From Phialocephala subalpina (Eukaryota > Ascomycota > Leotiomycetes > Helotiales > Mollisiaceae): a stretch of DNA of 64,000 nucleotides. Position numbers and translations under genes: made by a program. The DNA lies in assembly GCA_900073065.1 (NCBI GenBank), contig FJOG01000002.1, positions 1,706,243 through 1,770,242 of the forward strand. Direction: 5' to 3'. This document shows positions 1 to 12,137 of this stretch, in pieces (the first letter of the stretch is position 1; every line of letters begins with the position of its first letter). The notes under the pieces are model-generated. The model saw only the letters and a program-made list of their open reading frames with translations. It searched no databases and was not told the DNA's origin.

Positions 1-991
1 TATGAATCGTATTATTCCCAGTGCTCAAGAGTTGATGCATGACTAGCACTTGCAGACTTGATTAGCCTTTGCGTACAGTGACATTTATGTCAGTGACAAA
101 GGCTCGAGACTACCCGAGAGACCTATACGTTATCTTAAGCACCTAAACATGGAAGGACTGCGTTGACATTGCATCCACGAGGTCAAAATACTACCGTGTG
201 GCTTGATTCAAGGCAACAAAGTACAAAATTGCAGTGATATCCACGATCAGCGAAAGATGAGAGCCATCTGAAGTTCATAATTGTGGTATGAGACATCTTT
301 GAGCCCGTTGGGCTCATCTCCGAAGTCGAATCACACCTTGTGATTACTTGTCTTTCCAAGACCCCAAAATTATTCAGTTATCTCTTGCAGCGACGAAAGA
401 GACGAATTTCTAGTGATTACGCGACGAAAGAGACTAACCAGATCATAACGCTTCAGAAATTCGGTAAGGACTTGCCTGTTGCTAATTATTATCCGAGTTA
501 AAGGTGAAGGTCGGCGAAGAAAATAATATCTCGAATTCGGATCCTCGAGCACCTTCTCCCTTATACAACAACGAAGCCTAACCTCTGCCACCCACCATCA
601 CAGCACGGAAAGCGCTTCTTTTCCATAATCAAGACAAGCTCGTGGAAAACGGAAAACATGCACCTTTATTCTGATCCCGTTTAAGCTAAAAATGGACCTT
701 CAGCGAACAGCCATAAATTTTCGAGTTCGCGTCACCTCCATCCTTCGACGAAAACCAAACCCAACCTCACCCACCTGACATCGCAGCGTGGCAAGCACCT
801 CTCTGCCATAACCAACACCAGGAGAGAAGGTAAGCAAGAATTCAGCCACGTTACGGTCATACCTAAGCTAAAAGTGCATATCAGCGGACAAGCATAATTT
901 CAAAAAATCCCAACCTCGCATCCCTCTGGCCTCGATCTCTTCCATCCTTCTACAACAACCACTATCGAGCTGTCCCACCTTCAATCACGCA
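1..991. other. 5' intergenic region with degenerate tandem repeats
   Basis: I see no convincing gene. From about 480 to the first exon at 992 the DNA consists of roughly three diverged copies of a ~184 bp unit, listed as a separate repeat. A 13-bp direct repeat (CGACGAAAGAGAC) lies at 391-403 and 422-434. The short open frame at 370-591 (minus) resembles nothing known to me. Confidence 0.5.
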
Positions 992-1000
992 ATGACAAGC
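480..1000 (+). repeat. Degenerate ~184-bp tandem repeat, about three copies
   Basis: Related landmarks recur at about 497, 682 and 866: a TAA-rich start, then a CAGCGAAC/CAGCGGAC-like block, then an AT-rich block. A second landmark set recurs at about 595, 778 and 982, where a CATC/CAATCAC motif is followed by a GGAAAG/GGCAAG-like block. The last copy overlaps the start codon region of the downstream gene. Copies are clearly diverged, so this looks like an old local duplication of a promoter and first-exon segment. Confidence 0.5.
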
Positions 1001-3341
1001 AGGAAAAGCGTGGACGCTTCATCGGACGCGCAGTTAGATCAAGACGCGTAAGAATAATATTCTTCAAGCTGGATCAAAATATCTGACTTTGACGTGTCCA
1101 CAGGATGGGCGCTGTGACATCGCACGAAGTACAGCCATCTGAAGAGACAATCGATAGCGCCCTGGCTGATGCCATTGATATGTCAAATCAATCTAACCAG
1201 CTAACGGAAAGATCCTCGAGCGAAAAGGCCCGACTGACAAAGAAGAGAGCATTGGAAGTTGAAGTTGAGGAGGCAGAGGAATTTAATGATCATAGAGATC
1301 TCGACGATGAGCCCGACTTCAAGGGAGCTCCAGACAGCGAACAACCAGATGCGCCCAAGAAGAAGAGAAGAGCCAGGAGTCTTTTGCGCGAACACGAAGG
1401 ACAGCTTGTGCATATCGGCCAACACACCGGTGAACCCCGCATAGACATCGGTGCTCGACTCCAGGATAATGGCCATTTGTGGATGCAGGCTCTGTGGAAA
1501 AGCAATACTCCCAAGCCTCCTAATTGGGACGCCCTGATCGGACCCAACAGACGAGTCAGTAATGCAGATTTAAAGCTCAACCCAATTGTGGCGCCAAACT
1601 ACAAGGACAACCTGGATGATGTCAGCCACGAGAAAAAGAAGCAGTTGGTAAAGGACTACCTAAGCTCATTGACGGCACAAGACGATTATACAAATACCAT
1701 TCAATCCTCTGAGCTCCCGGAGCTCGTAGGTAACGACAACAATGATGGAGACGAAGACTCACATTCCACCAAGAAGACGTTCTTCGAGCCTCCTGAACTT
1801 CACGTTGGAACCTACGACGGCGGTGCCGAGGTTTACGTAAAGTGTTCCCAGCGTGAAAAGGATAAGCCTCCCTCTTTATCCTTCTTCGCACGTTCTCTAG
1901 GTCCAGCACCTCGATTCAAAGCTGTCGACAGCCTCGCCATGCTCGAATGGATCCAATTTGACAAGAAGTATTGTCGAGGATCTATAGACGAGACTAAAAC
2001 CTATCTGAAGACCTTTTTCAAAGCCAAGACAGAGATCAAAGAAGGTAAGAAGTATTTCGAAAATTTGTCTGCTTTGATCTCATGTTGACATCAATTTCAG
2101 ACACCCCATCTCGCAAAGTCATCTCCAAGGTACTTGGCAGGGAGCCTTCTGACTCTGCCCATCCTGAAGTCCCTCTCAACGACAAGATTGACCCAGCCTT
2201 TGCAGCCCTCGAGGATGAGATCCAACGCGTCCTAGCAACTGCCTTATTCAACGAACGTATAAAGCCCGCCATTACCAACGTCCGAGAAGAAGTTGCGTTG
2301 CTCGAAGTCCAAATTAGTGTACAAGAGAATGAAATCTTCGACCACAAGTCAAACTTTGCGGAGCAGGCAGGAGACCTTGCTAAGCTCACCACTACAAATG
2401 AGCAGCAGGCGAAGAGGATTGCCGAACTCGAGAGCGCGCTGCAAGATCGTGATCAGACCATCAAGGGGTTGACGGCCACGAACCGCCAACATGGTGACTC
2501 GATAGCTGCATCTCAGGCACTTGTTCGGCTTCGAGACCAGACGATCCGAGAACTGACAGCCAAGCAAAAACAAGCCAAAATGATGGCACCACCGGATTTG
2601 AATGTCCGTGAGCACTTCAGCACTCTTGAGTCTCAACAGTCTCGGATCCAGGAGCCTGAAGAGTTGGGATCTGCCAATCGACCAGCTATGACAGACCTTC
2701 ATCCTGGAGCTAGCCCGCAAGATCCGCTCCTTGATGTTGTTGCTATGCAATCGAAAATCGAGAAGCTAGAGAAAGCTCTTGAGACTGAGAAGACTGCCAA
2801 CCAGAGTCAAGCCCAGAAGCTCGCTTCGCTAAGCCCCCATGCTGAGGACCAAAAGCTGTCGCCAGCAGTCATGGATCTGCAGATCGTCAACCTAGAGAAG
2901 GATAAGCAGATCAAAGATTTGAAGGAGCAGGTTACAAATCTTCAAGCGGCACAACAGCCTTCTCAGCCCTCAGCCGCTGGAGTGTCAGTCCCAACCTTCA
3001 ACATTCCAAAGCTTAATCTCGCTGGGCAGACCTTCGATGATGCTTATATGAGAATTCCTGAAGATGCCGCCAAGGTTATTATGTACCTCAGTAATAATTC
3101 TCAGATCATGGTGGACAATGGCAAGCGTTATCAAAGGATGGAGACTCTTCAGGAGGGCATTTTCGTTGGAGGAGAATCTAATGGAGAAGATATCCTAATC
3201 GGTGGTGAACCCTTCTCTCGCCTGTTGGAGGATGGTTTGGAGAAATACGTCCAGCACCTGTCACCGCGCTCGCTTGTAGAGCATGAGGGAAAGATTAAGA
3301 TCAAGCAGGTCTTCTGGAAGCAGTTGCCGATCAGATTTTGA
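992..3341 (+). CDS. Coiled-coil protein of unknown function
   Basis: The model has three exons (992-1047, 1104-2044, 2101-3341) giving about 745 residues. Introns of 56 bp each begin GTAAGA and end CACAG or TTCAG, and phases match at both joins. A shorter start at 1105 is possible. The N-terminal part is acidic and has basic clusters (KKKRRAR) that could act as a nuclear localisation signal. Residues of about 380-480 and 560-650 are rich in heptad-like E/K/Q/L runs and are probably coiled coils. The C-terminal 110 residues are not coiled and may form a small globular domain. I recognise no family, so a structural or nuclear role is only a guess. Confidence 0.7.
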
Positions 3342-4112
3342 TTTTAGATGTGGATTGATGATGGGTTTAAGTGAGCATTCTGTGTAGTGGTTGTGGTTGT
3401 TTCATGTACAGTACATTTACTTCGGAGGACGTCTAGTATTTCATTGGAACTTCAAGTTGCTAGGCTCATTCTGGCTGGCATTGAGTCCATGTTCTTCTTT
3501 TCGTGCTGGCCCAATCCGGTTACCTCTCTGTATTTAGACGTTGCGTCTCACCTTACACAGAGGCTGTAGACCAGTGTGTCCATAAGACACCACGCTGCTG
3601 TGGTGTACATATAGCCAGTCTATGGAACCAGTAACACACTTCTGATTTTCGTCCATGCTACATTGAAAAAGTTGAAGGAGAAGGTCGTAACTTCATCGCA
3701 CCCTCTGACCATCACGTGCAAACTGGCTGACGTGAGCCATTGCTCTTGCCCAAGTCAGCCATCTCCACCAACAACCTACAATCGAGTTTAGTTGCCTCAT
3801 GCTATTATGGCCAGTTCCGGAGTTAAGACATCATTCACAAACTTCGAGCCTCCTTTTCGAGGAATGAAAGTGCTTTCCGTGTACGAGATGCGAGATGCCT
3901 TACTCTTCGTACGTTTTTAGGATTTGGCTGAGGTGAGCAAGTACGGAGATAGAGAAATGGTTCAAACATGTATTCAACATGATTCTATTGTTGAGAGGAG
4001 TTCGAGATATATAAGTTCTCAATCCTTTCCCCATCTATCCTCAGAATTCAAACCACATTGCAACTCTCAAAACTTTTCCTTTACAAATCCCTACCAAACA
4101 TCATCATTCATC
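3342..4112. other. Intergenic, promoter of the aldo/keto reductase
   Basis: No gene is supported here. The right part is the promoter and leader of the reductase; a TATA-like element lies at 4007-4015. Confidence 0.5.
4007..4015 (+). promoter_or_regulatory. TATA-like box
   Basis: ATATATAAG lies about 100 bp upstream of the reductase start codon at 4113, a normal distance for a fungal TATA element with a short leader. Confidence 0.45.
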
Positions 4113-5252
4113 ATGTCGAAGCTTCCAACCAGCCAGTTGGGAAAGAACGGTCCTCTCATTCCTAAGATGGGGCTTGGATGTATGGGTCTGAGTATCTGGT
4201 ATGGAGCGGGAGCAATTCCCGATGAGGAACGCTTGCAGTTCCTCGATGGGGCTTTTGAGCTTGGCGAGACGTTCTGGGTAACTTCAGATAGATGTATGTT
4301 CCTACCTCTTTCCGCTAATCCCTTGCTCGTCACAACCCTCTCGCCCGTTCACGCTCTCTCTCGACTGTCTTCAATCTGTTCCCATAGCTGACCCTTCACA
4401 GACGGAGACAACGAAGCCCTTCTCGCCAAATGGTTCAAGCGCACAGGTCAACGCTCCTCCATCTTCCTCTGCGACAAATTCGGCCTCGTACCCTCCGACG
4501 ACATCCTCAAATCAGAGATCCTACGCACCGATCCCGAATGGACAAAGCAAGCATGTGCTAACAGCCTCAAGACCCTCGGTGTTGACAAGATCGATCTTTA
4601 CATGGCTCATCGTGTCGACGATGTCACACCCATTGAGAAGACCGTTGAAGCTATGATTGAGCTCAAGAATGAGGGTAAGATCGATTACATCGGATTTAGC
4701 GAGATTTCAGCAGCTAGTCTGCGCAGAGCTTGTGCTGTTCACCAGATTTCAGCTGTGGAGGTTGAATTCTCTCCCTTTTCCCTCGAGATTGAATCCGAGC
4801 AGATCAATCTCCTCAAGACGTGTAGAGAATTGGGTGTCGCGGTAGTTGCTTACAGTCCTCTTGGGAGAGGTCTGATGGCTGGACAGATCAAGTCTCTAGA
4901 TGATCTCGGTGAGAAAGATGCGAGGAGGATAATGCCTCGATTCAGTGCTGAGAATTTCCCGAAGAATCTGAAACTGGTTGAAGATTTGGAGAAGATTGCG
5001 GAGAAGAAAGGGTGTACTCCTGGCCAGTTGACGCTTGCGTGGTTGATGGCTGAAGGGGACGATATCTTTCCTATTCCGGGGACGACGAAAGTCTCCCGGT
5101 TGGAGGAGAATCTTGGGGCGTTGAAGGTGGTGTTGACTCAGGAAGAGATCAAGGAGATTAGGACTGTTGTTGATGCTGCCGAGGTATACGGAGCGAGGTA
5201 CCCAGAGGCATTTGCTTCCATGGTCTTTAGAGACACTCCTCCTTTGGTGTAA
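4113..5252 (+). CDS. Aldo/keto reductase with altered catalytic tetrad
   Basis: Two exons, 4113-4293 and 4402-5252, encode 343 residues. The join restores the RYGDNEALL segment. It is an NADPH-dependent (alpha/beta)8-barrel oxidoreductase of the aldo/keto reductase superfamily, closest by eye to fungal AKR13/pyridoxal-reductase-like proteins. The start MSKLPTSQLGKNGPLIPKMG is the usual first strand of the barrel. Tetrad residues Tyr61 (YGDNE), Lys86 (CDKFG) and His130 (YMAHRVD) are present. The catalytic Asp expected five residues before Tyr61 is Val56 (FWVTSD instead of FWDTSD). The C-terminal cofactor region (PIPGTTKVSRLEENLGA) is intact. Likely cytosolic; substrate unknown. Its stop lies 102 bp from the stop of the convergent bZIP gene. 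Confidence 0.9.
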
Positions 5253-5354
5253 GTGCCACAGGATAACGAGCCAGAAGCGCAGGATGCAGGTAATACTCCC
5301 TTATTTTGAATGCAAGATTTCTATCGTTAGGAAGATAGACTCGTGCATGCCTGC

Positions 5355-7095
5355 TCAACTTGAAGCCGATGTCATCTCGACTTTCGGTTTGCCTCTCATC
5401 CCTCTCCACCATTGAGTCTGCTCCCACACCCCGCCCGTCTCACCACCAACAAGAATCCACCATTTCTGAAGGAACCAGGGTTCTGCTTCCCAACTTCGCA
5501 TATCCCATGGCTGTCCACTACCGCCAGATCCTCCCACGCGCCAGCAGAATATCCCGCTATTCATGAAGACATCGTTCTTCAAGTCATATATATCTATCAT
5601 AGGTGGATCAAGGGAACTTAATGTGAGAGCTCGTTCACGAATTGTTGGAAACGGGATCATATCCATCCACGGATGATGAGGTTGCGTAATTTGAGCAGGA
5701 GTGGGTCGTAGAGCTTTTGGGAGTTCGTTCCATGCTACTTCAAGGGCAGCCATGTTTCCACTCGCGTAAGCTTCAGGTTCTAGAAGACGGGGGAGTCAGC
5801 AATGGACATTTAAAGAATGTTTCGGGAGAATATGGCAAGAGAAATATCGTGAGACATTCCCAAATAGGAAAGAAGGTGTATTCCCCCGTTACGTACGGTA
5901 GAAAGGAGATTGGAAAGCTTCATTCTTGAGGCCCGAAATGGGTAGCTTCAAAGCCATCGCATTAGAAAGATACGCTTGCAGAGAGGAGGTAGGTATCAGC
6001 GTCAACGTGTTCTTGTAAGGATCAAATCCCGTTCGCGGCTGGAGATTTTCTTGCTTGTCTAGGGCCGCGAGCCCAGCAAGGAAAACATCTCTGATGTTGT
6101 AATTTCGTGCTATAGCTGTCCGAATAAGAGACTGATTTTCTTTGGAATCATCGAGACGAAGTTGGCGAATGAGGTCAGCAGAAAATGTCGGTGCTATTTT
6201 CCTAGCTGTGTCTGAATTTTCGGGCTCTTTGAGAACTCGCATTGTCATCTTGCTGACTGTTCCTGGATCCGGTGTCAATCGAACAAAGTTGTCGATGGAC
6301 TTGGCAGGCGATTTGCCGTTGGCAGACCAGAAATGAGTGGGGCCCCAAGGTGCGTATTTCGGTCGATTGCTCTCGGTGGATTGGTTTGATTGATTTGAAT
6401 TATTCGTGAGGGGTGTGACTTCGCTGGATAACTGGTTGATATAAAAGTCATACTCAAAATCAACATTGAGTGAGCTTGGTTCGTTGAAGCTGTCATCGAC
6501 TCTCCTCGAAGAGGTTGATTGCTCAGGCTCGATTGGCGATTCGAAGATGCTTTCCAAATTGGGGAAGCCTGGGTCATTGAAGAATTCAAAAGCTCCCGTA
6601 TCAACAGGAAGATACCGATTTGCAGAGCTTCCAGGTTCCATGTCCGGCATGAAGTCGAAAGTGCTCGGGTCTACAGTGGTTAGGTCGATTGTTTCGACCT
6701 GAACGTTGCTTCCAGCAACATGGCTTGCTTCATCATCCTGGGGACAAACAAGTACAAGTGCGGAAGAGCTAGTCACAGACTCTGGAACTTCTGGATTTTG
6801 CTGAGCGGCCTCCGGTTGAGAGCTAGTTCCAGCACCAGGGACTGCTGTACTTTGCTGGCTCGCAATCTCAGCAGCCTGGCGCTCAAGATTCTCAAGTCGA
6901 CTCTTCAAACTATCTCCTAAATATTCTCAGCTTCAAGTTTCCGATACTAGAAATGTGGCGCTTACTGTACTTTCTCTGAGCAATCCTGTTCTGCAGTTTG
7001 CGTTTTTCCGTAGGACGTCTTTTCTTCGTGCCTGTTTCATTCTGTTCCGTACCACTAATGGACACCTCTTCAGGACGTGGAGTTGAGGATTCCAT
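5355..7095 (-). CDS. bZIP transcription factor with DUF3425 C-terminus
   Basis: Three exons (7095-6966, 6916-5897, 5779-5355) join to 524 residues; introns are 49 bp and 117 bp. The first join makes a complete basic region, NRIAQRKYRDSLKSRLENL, which neither exon contains alone. The second restores SPFYQPEAYASGN. The basic region and short leucine zipper occupy about residues 25-75. An acidic, Ser/Thr-rich middle follows, then the DUF3425 region at roughly 330-520, with the typical ending HHPWMDMIPFPTIRERAL and GQPWDMRSWEAEPWFLQKW. Such proteins are fungal nuclear DNA-binding regulators; members act in development, stress or secondary metabolism. The specific targets cannot be told. A naive single-exon call would lose both the DNA-binding helix and the C-terminal domain. 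Confidence 0.88.
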
Positions 7096-7639
7096 TTTCT
7101 GGGATGTTATGAAGAGGCTGAAATGATCGAAGTTATTCCTCGATTCAAGAAGAGCATGCAGCGTACAAATAAAGATGTGACAAGGCAGGGATGAGGACGC
7201 GGTTGGACAGTCAGCACGACGCGTCTCACGGAGCTAACCGGAAGTATGATAACGGCGAGATTGGGGCAGAAACTCCGAAGTACTGTTTGGGGAGGTCTAA
7301 AATTATTGGGATCTGCAACCCATAGAGAAACGCGAAGAATTCACACAAAGCAAGTAAGATCCATTTTGCCTGAGCATTAAAGCAAGAATGAAGCCGTGGA
7401 CTTGTCGAAATGCTCGGACTTAAGCGAATGCTAAGCGACACCCTTTTCTAGGAGAGCTTGCACTACGATGGACTCTCAACTGAAAGGCTAGAGAATCATC
7501 GAGTCGTTGAATTATCTTTATGTACTTGGCTATCAGAGCTATAAGTTCATGTGCCCTCCCAAAACCTCAAACGCCTACTCCAATCATCATCATCATAACA
7601 TCGTACATCGTGCAAGTCCTCGGCATCACAATCTTGCCA
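7096..7639. other. Intergenic region
   Basis: Promoter of the bZIP gene on one side and 3' flank of the glycine-zipper gene on the other. Short open frames at 7507-7828 lie opposite or beside the 3' end of that gene and look like shadows. No other signal seen. Confidence 0.45.
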
Positions 7640-8821
7640 TCAGTCATACCCATCACTTCCATAGTCTCTGTCATCTCTCCTCGGCTTCTGACTTCTATGA
7701 CTTCTTCCACCTTCACTTCTCGCATCCCCATTCTTATCATCCCCATATTTATCCTCCGACTTGTCCTGCTTGCCTCTCGCCTCCTTCTTCCCATCCTCGT
7801 ACTTATCAACAATTGCATTGACTGCTAATCCACCAACGGCAGCTCCGAGTAGGGTAATGAGAGCATTAGGCTCCTTCGGACGACCCTTCGAGTACCCCAC
7901 CTGCGCCTTGTTCGTCGCCCATCCAGCGACAACTGCACCGACAGCACCGCCCGCCAAACCAACTTTACTCTTGGTGAAGTTCCCCTCAATCTCATCCTTC
8001 AATCCATATCTATGCGCCGTATGCCTCGCCTTATCGACCGTCTCGGAACCAGAAGGATGTTTTCCCCTCTTCGCCACCAATGCCCCATAACTATCATCAT
8101 CATCCCTATCCCTCCCTCTCGGACCATGATATGAACTACTCCTCCTTGTGACAGCTTTCGGTCTCGTCGGACGCCTGTAAGAATCAGAATAATAATCATC
8201 GTCATCATCCCAACTATCCCTCCTCCTATCTCTCGATCTGCGATCATACGGATTGCCGAAGTTCTGCGGAGGAGGAGAATAGTAGCCACTCGCTGCTACC
8301 CCAATTGGCGGTGCCGACTCAGGTATGTATTGTGGTCTCTGACGCGGCGGTTCATGACTGTATTGCGGGAATGGAGGCGTGATGTATGGTCCCTCCTGAT
8401 TGTATGCACCACCAGGCAAACTCCCATCTCTCGGCATTGGTTGCACCATATCTACCCCTCTTATGAGATGGAGATCTTTATTCCCCGATGCTTCTTTTGT
8501 GTCGCTTTCGGGTCTGAGATCAACTTCGCGTTTCCCGTCCGCTTCTTCGACTTCGGATTCGTCTGATTCGGAATCGTCGTCTTGATTTTGATCTTGAGAA
8601 TTATTACGATCCTGTCGCTTCTTGTTCTTTGAGAGAGCTTTGGGTTTGTAGGTATCGGTGTAGAGGTATTTGTGCGGCACCTTATCAAAGTGTTTGTCGA
8701 TGATTTTGTTGGCGCCTTTCAGACCAAGAGATATCCAGGGCCCAGCTTCCATGGTTGCTAGAATTCCGGATTCCGGGGCTTTTTTGATGACGTGGGACGC
8801 GGAATGGATGGAAAAGGGCAA
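7640..8821 (-). CDS. Glycine-zipper protein with charged low-complexity body
   Basis: A single exon of 393 residues; the start could also be the second Met at 8752 (MEAGPWISLGLKGANK), which opens the better-looking domain. The body is rich in Asp, Arg, Pro and Tyr, probably disordered (DDDDDYYSDSYRR, PPRQRPQYIP). Near residues 285-350 two Gly/Ala-rich hydrophobic stretches follow each other (GLAGGAVGAVVAGWA and LITLLGAAVGGLAVNAIV), the pattern of a glycine-zipper two-helix membrane element. The tail is highly charged. The function of such fungal proteins is unknown; membrane association is inferred from the zipper. Confidence 0.7.
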   Translation of the reverse strand: MPFSIHSASHVIKKAPESGILATMEAGPWISLGLKGANKIIDKHFDKVPHKYLYTDTYKPKALSKNKKRQDRNNSQDQNQDDDSESDESEVEEADGKREVDLRPESDTKEASGNKDLHLIRGVDMVQPMPRDGSLPGGAYNQEGPYITPPFPQYSHEPPRQRPQYIPESAPPIGVAASGYYSPPPQNFGNPYDRRSRDRRRDSWDDDDDYYSDSYRRPTRPKAVTRRSSSYHGPRGRDRDDDDSYGALVAKRGKHPSGSETVDKARHTAHRYGLKDEIEGNFTKSKVGLAGGAVGAVVAGWATNKAQVGYSKGRPKEPNALITLLGAAVGGLAVNAIVDKYEDGKKEARGKQDKSEDKYGDDKNGDARSEGGRSHRSQKPRRDDRDYGSDGYD

Positions 8822-9703
8822 GATCGGTCTTGGAGCTTCTTGGCCGAGGTGCAGATGCAGCTGCTCTTCGATGGCTTGGGAAGGACGAAAAGGATATGGT
8901 TCAAGAGATATCTTGGCCGTGTTTACCGAAAACGAGGATTTTGGTTCTTCTTATAATTATTTATGGTATTGCTCACCGTAAGTTTTCCGGCTGTCCTCAA
9001 CCCCCGCGTGGCCAATTCTCGTCTGGTCGACCAAAGATCGTGGTCGGGGGCATGAAAGCAGGATTGTATCATTGTGCATTAGCTCCCCTCGAGAGCACCC
9101 CACACGAATCAGGGATTACACGTGATCCTTCACCATTTGAATATCTTTAAAGAAATCACTTCATGTTGCTTGAAAAGACATCTGGTAGCATTGCTATATC
9201 TGTTCTGAATGCCACTACCGTAGTAACGCTTCTCAATACCAAATGACTCCCCAACCACACCGAACACCGGTCTCGCAATGCAAGCCGATGACAAAGCGGC
9301 GCCGGCTGACTTCCGCTGAAGACTCCCTTCGCAATAATTGCTTCTTCTATGGATGCAATCGTCCACCATGTAATCCTCTGTTAGAGGCCTTGGATTCGCC
9401 AAAACAATTCCGACCATAACCATATAACTTCTTCCGACAGATGGCAGTTCCTGAGTTGGGTGTGTGTTCTATGCGTGCTAGAGATCGACGGAATGATAGT
9501 CCGTCATGAGTCGTACAAGTACTACCTTGCAAATCCGACATAGGCCGAGTACATGAACATGACGCTCTTGCAAGTATCACCATGGTGAAGCTTGCCGCCA
9601 TCTTTTTCTATGTCTTCGTCTTGGAATAGTTTCATCCTGTGCGAGACATGCGCGAGATACCCTACTTGGCGCCTTTTCAAATCCATGGACCTAGGGGCAA
9701 TTC
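8822..9703. other. Intergenic region
   Basis: I see no gene. It holds the promoter of the glycine-zipper gene and the 3' flank of the CorA gene. Overlapping short minus-strand frames at 9130-9713 have no recognisable protein features. Confidence 0.4.
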
Positions 9704-11093
9704 CTAATACCATTTAAACTTCTTCGCAAGAACCATCAGGACCATGAACACAAAGATCTCGCCTCCAAGAATGATGTACCAAGCTGGCGTTGAGTTCATG
9801 TAAAGTGGTACGTTAGCATTGACGTTCATGCCAAACATACCGGCCACAAAATTCAGCGCGGTGAGGATCATGCTAACAGTGGTAAGCAATGCCATGAGAT
9901 CGTTGACTCTGGTCCGGCCTTGAAGCGTCTCGTGAGAAGCTTGGGCAAGGTAGTTGCTCTGAGAACGTGACAACAAGCTCTCGGACTGATGCAGATTCGA
10001 AAGCATACCCTCGATATGGTCCTGAACGTCGTTGACATAGAGCTTCAGGTTATGCCCTGGTCTAACGTCCTCGTCGGATGATATTTCCATGCAGTGATGC
10101 TTTTCAAAACTAAGTAAGACTTTGGTCTTTCCTGTCAAGAGTCTGGTCAATGCCGAAACGCGCTTTCTGACCCCATCAATTTTGAGGAGAAAAGCCTGCA
10201 TATCGCCTTCCCTTGTGGTATAGACGGCCTCTTCGATTTCGGAGACTTCGAGATCGATTTCCAGGATAGAGGGACCGAACGAATCGACAATGTTGTCTCT
10301 ATACTTGAATTAGCACAGCGTTGAAGAGCTTAGCTGACTATACCTACACGAAAGCGTAGAAAACCCAGTCAGATTTAACAGCCACCACACCCTTGAGAAG
10401 TTCAATTCTCTCTAAGACATTCATCGCATGAGTCGTCGTGCTGAATGAGAAGCTCAGCGTGCCAGAAGGAAACACAACCGTATAGATAGTGCAGGGCTCG
10501 AATGCTTTTCCATCGTTCACTTCCACGACATGATATGACCAAACAGATGCAAAATAGTATGTGGTGTAATCCTGTATCTTCTCCTGACTTTCTTGTGTAA
10601 CAATATCCTCGAACGTCAAAGGATGAATTCGGAATGCCGAACATAGAAGTCGAAGCTCTTGCACGGACGGATTTTGAACATCAAGCCACCACGGATGATG
10701 TTCATCGTCCGAAAATATGGCATGCAAATCCTCGTGTACGTTCAATGCATTAAAAGCAGATGCGCGGTATGTGGATTCGGAGGTGCCGGAGTATAGAATG
10801 ATTCTCTGTGACTTCGGTACCCTGGCGACCTTCGGAGGCATGTGGTAATGCTCATCGATGCGGATGTTCTCGTATGGTTGAGGTCCATCGTCGTCGACTC
10901 GTTTTGGTGCGAGCAGCTTCTCGAGGATCTCGAAGTCGATTCGTCTATCGTTCACTGGTGGGGTGATGGAACCAGATGCCTGGCTCTCGGACTGCGTAAA
11001 TGCAGACATGGCGAATGAATCATTGTAGTCATCAATGTCGATGATGGTCGTTACATTGCTGTTGAAGGAGATGCGATTGTTGTGCGCAGCCAT
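9704..11093 (-). CDS. CorA-family divalent-cation transporter
   Basis: Two exons, 11093-10348 and 10298-9704, encode 446 residues. The 49-bp intron join gives FYAFVDNIVDSFGP, the conserved run into the long CorA stalk helix. An N-terminal cytosolic domain of about 250 residues is followed by the long helix, then two membrane helices near residues 375-400 and 418-440. The first helix ends in the family signature GMN (AGMFGMNVNAN), which forms the pore selectivity filter for Mg2+. The short charged C-terminus is typical. The likely location is the plasma membrane; magnesium, or another divalent metal, is the inferred substrate. The very short loop after GMN is normal for the family. Confidence 0.88.
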
Positions 11094-11419
11094 GTCTCAC
11101 GGATGAAAAGATTTCAGGGCTAAGCCACGTCAAAAGTGACATCAGTCACAGCCGCGTCTCAGTGTGGAAAGGTGGAGTGGTTTCTGTAAATTTTCCGGTT
11201 GGTTGATCTTGGAAAGTCTGGATCAAAGACGCTGAAGGCTTGGCGAGGCTATCACCTCAAGTTAGAAGTAGAATCTGACCCCTGAATCTGCTCCGCCAAC
11301 ACCGCAGCGCTTCCATGTCAACAATCAATTCGCCTTTCAGTCTCTCTTCTTAGACGATTCAGATCCAAGACTCCGTCGCAATCACAAAAGCAATCCACAA
11401 AAGTCAAGCGCTGTTCACG
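11094..11419. other. Divergent promoter between CorA and EF-hand genes
   Basis: The two genes are transcribed away from each other from this 326-bp stretch, which therefore contains both promoters. I see no distinct motif I can name with confidence. Confidence 0.5.
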
Positions 11420-12137
11420 ATGTTCTTCGGACGCTTATCCATGACGTGCGCGGCCCTCGCGGGCATGGCGATTGCACATGGAGGAGCTCATCAGAAACCA
11501 TTACAAGTTGACCCAGATGCGGACTGGGCGACGAGGCATATGGCTGGTATGCCTTTATTTACTACAGATTTGACTTGGCTAATCAATTGTTGCGATTATA
11601 GAGGAGCATCACATCGGAAACTTCGACCCGGCCTCGTTCTTCTCTCTTCACGATTTTGATGATAACGGATTCTGGGACAAGAGTGAAATCCTGAAGTTAT
11701 ACGGAATGACAGACCCAAGTGCAAAGGATACGCCACAAGAGAAGAAAGACGAGATCATCAGAGAGATTATGAAGCTAATGGATTTGAATAATAATGGTAT
11801 TGTGGAGAAGGAAGAGTGGAATTCGTTTACGCAAGAAAGGAAAGGAACGTTACCGGATTTTGAGACTGGGCCAGGACATCATTGGGACATGGAGATGGAG
11901 TACGAGATTCATCATTGGGAGAAGTGAGTCCTGCTGGTGGAAAGTGCTGAGTGAATGCTGATGTAAGACAGATATCATGACGAGAACACAAAGGAAGAAG
12001 ACTTAATACACCCCGAAGATATCGAGCATTTCAAGCTGCACGACGAAATGGAGGACGAAGCCGAGAGAGTTGCTCAATTGGACAAGATGTCGATAGTCGA
12101 GCAGAACATACCCGCCAAATTCCGAAAGGATCTATGA
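11420..12137 (+). CDS. Secretory EF-hand protein, Ssp120-like
   Basis: Three exons (11420-11546, 11602-11923, 11972-12137) encode 204 residues; all phases close. An N-terminal signal peptide ends near AIAHGG. Two EF-hand loops are visible: DFDDNGFWDKSE at about residues 58-69 and DLNNNGIVEKEE at about 100-111. After them comes the conserved block GPGHHWDMEMEYEIHHWEK and a PEDIEHFKLHDE segment. This order matches yeast Ssp120, a small EF-hand protein of the early secretory pathway related to nucleobindins, which partners the cargo receptor Emp46/47. Calcium binding and an ER-Golgi role are inferred from that family. There is no HDEL-type ending. Confidence 0.85.
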
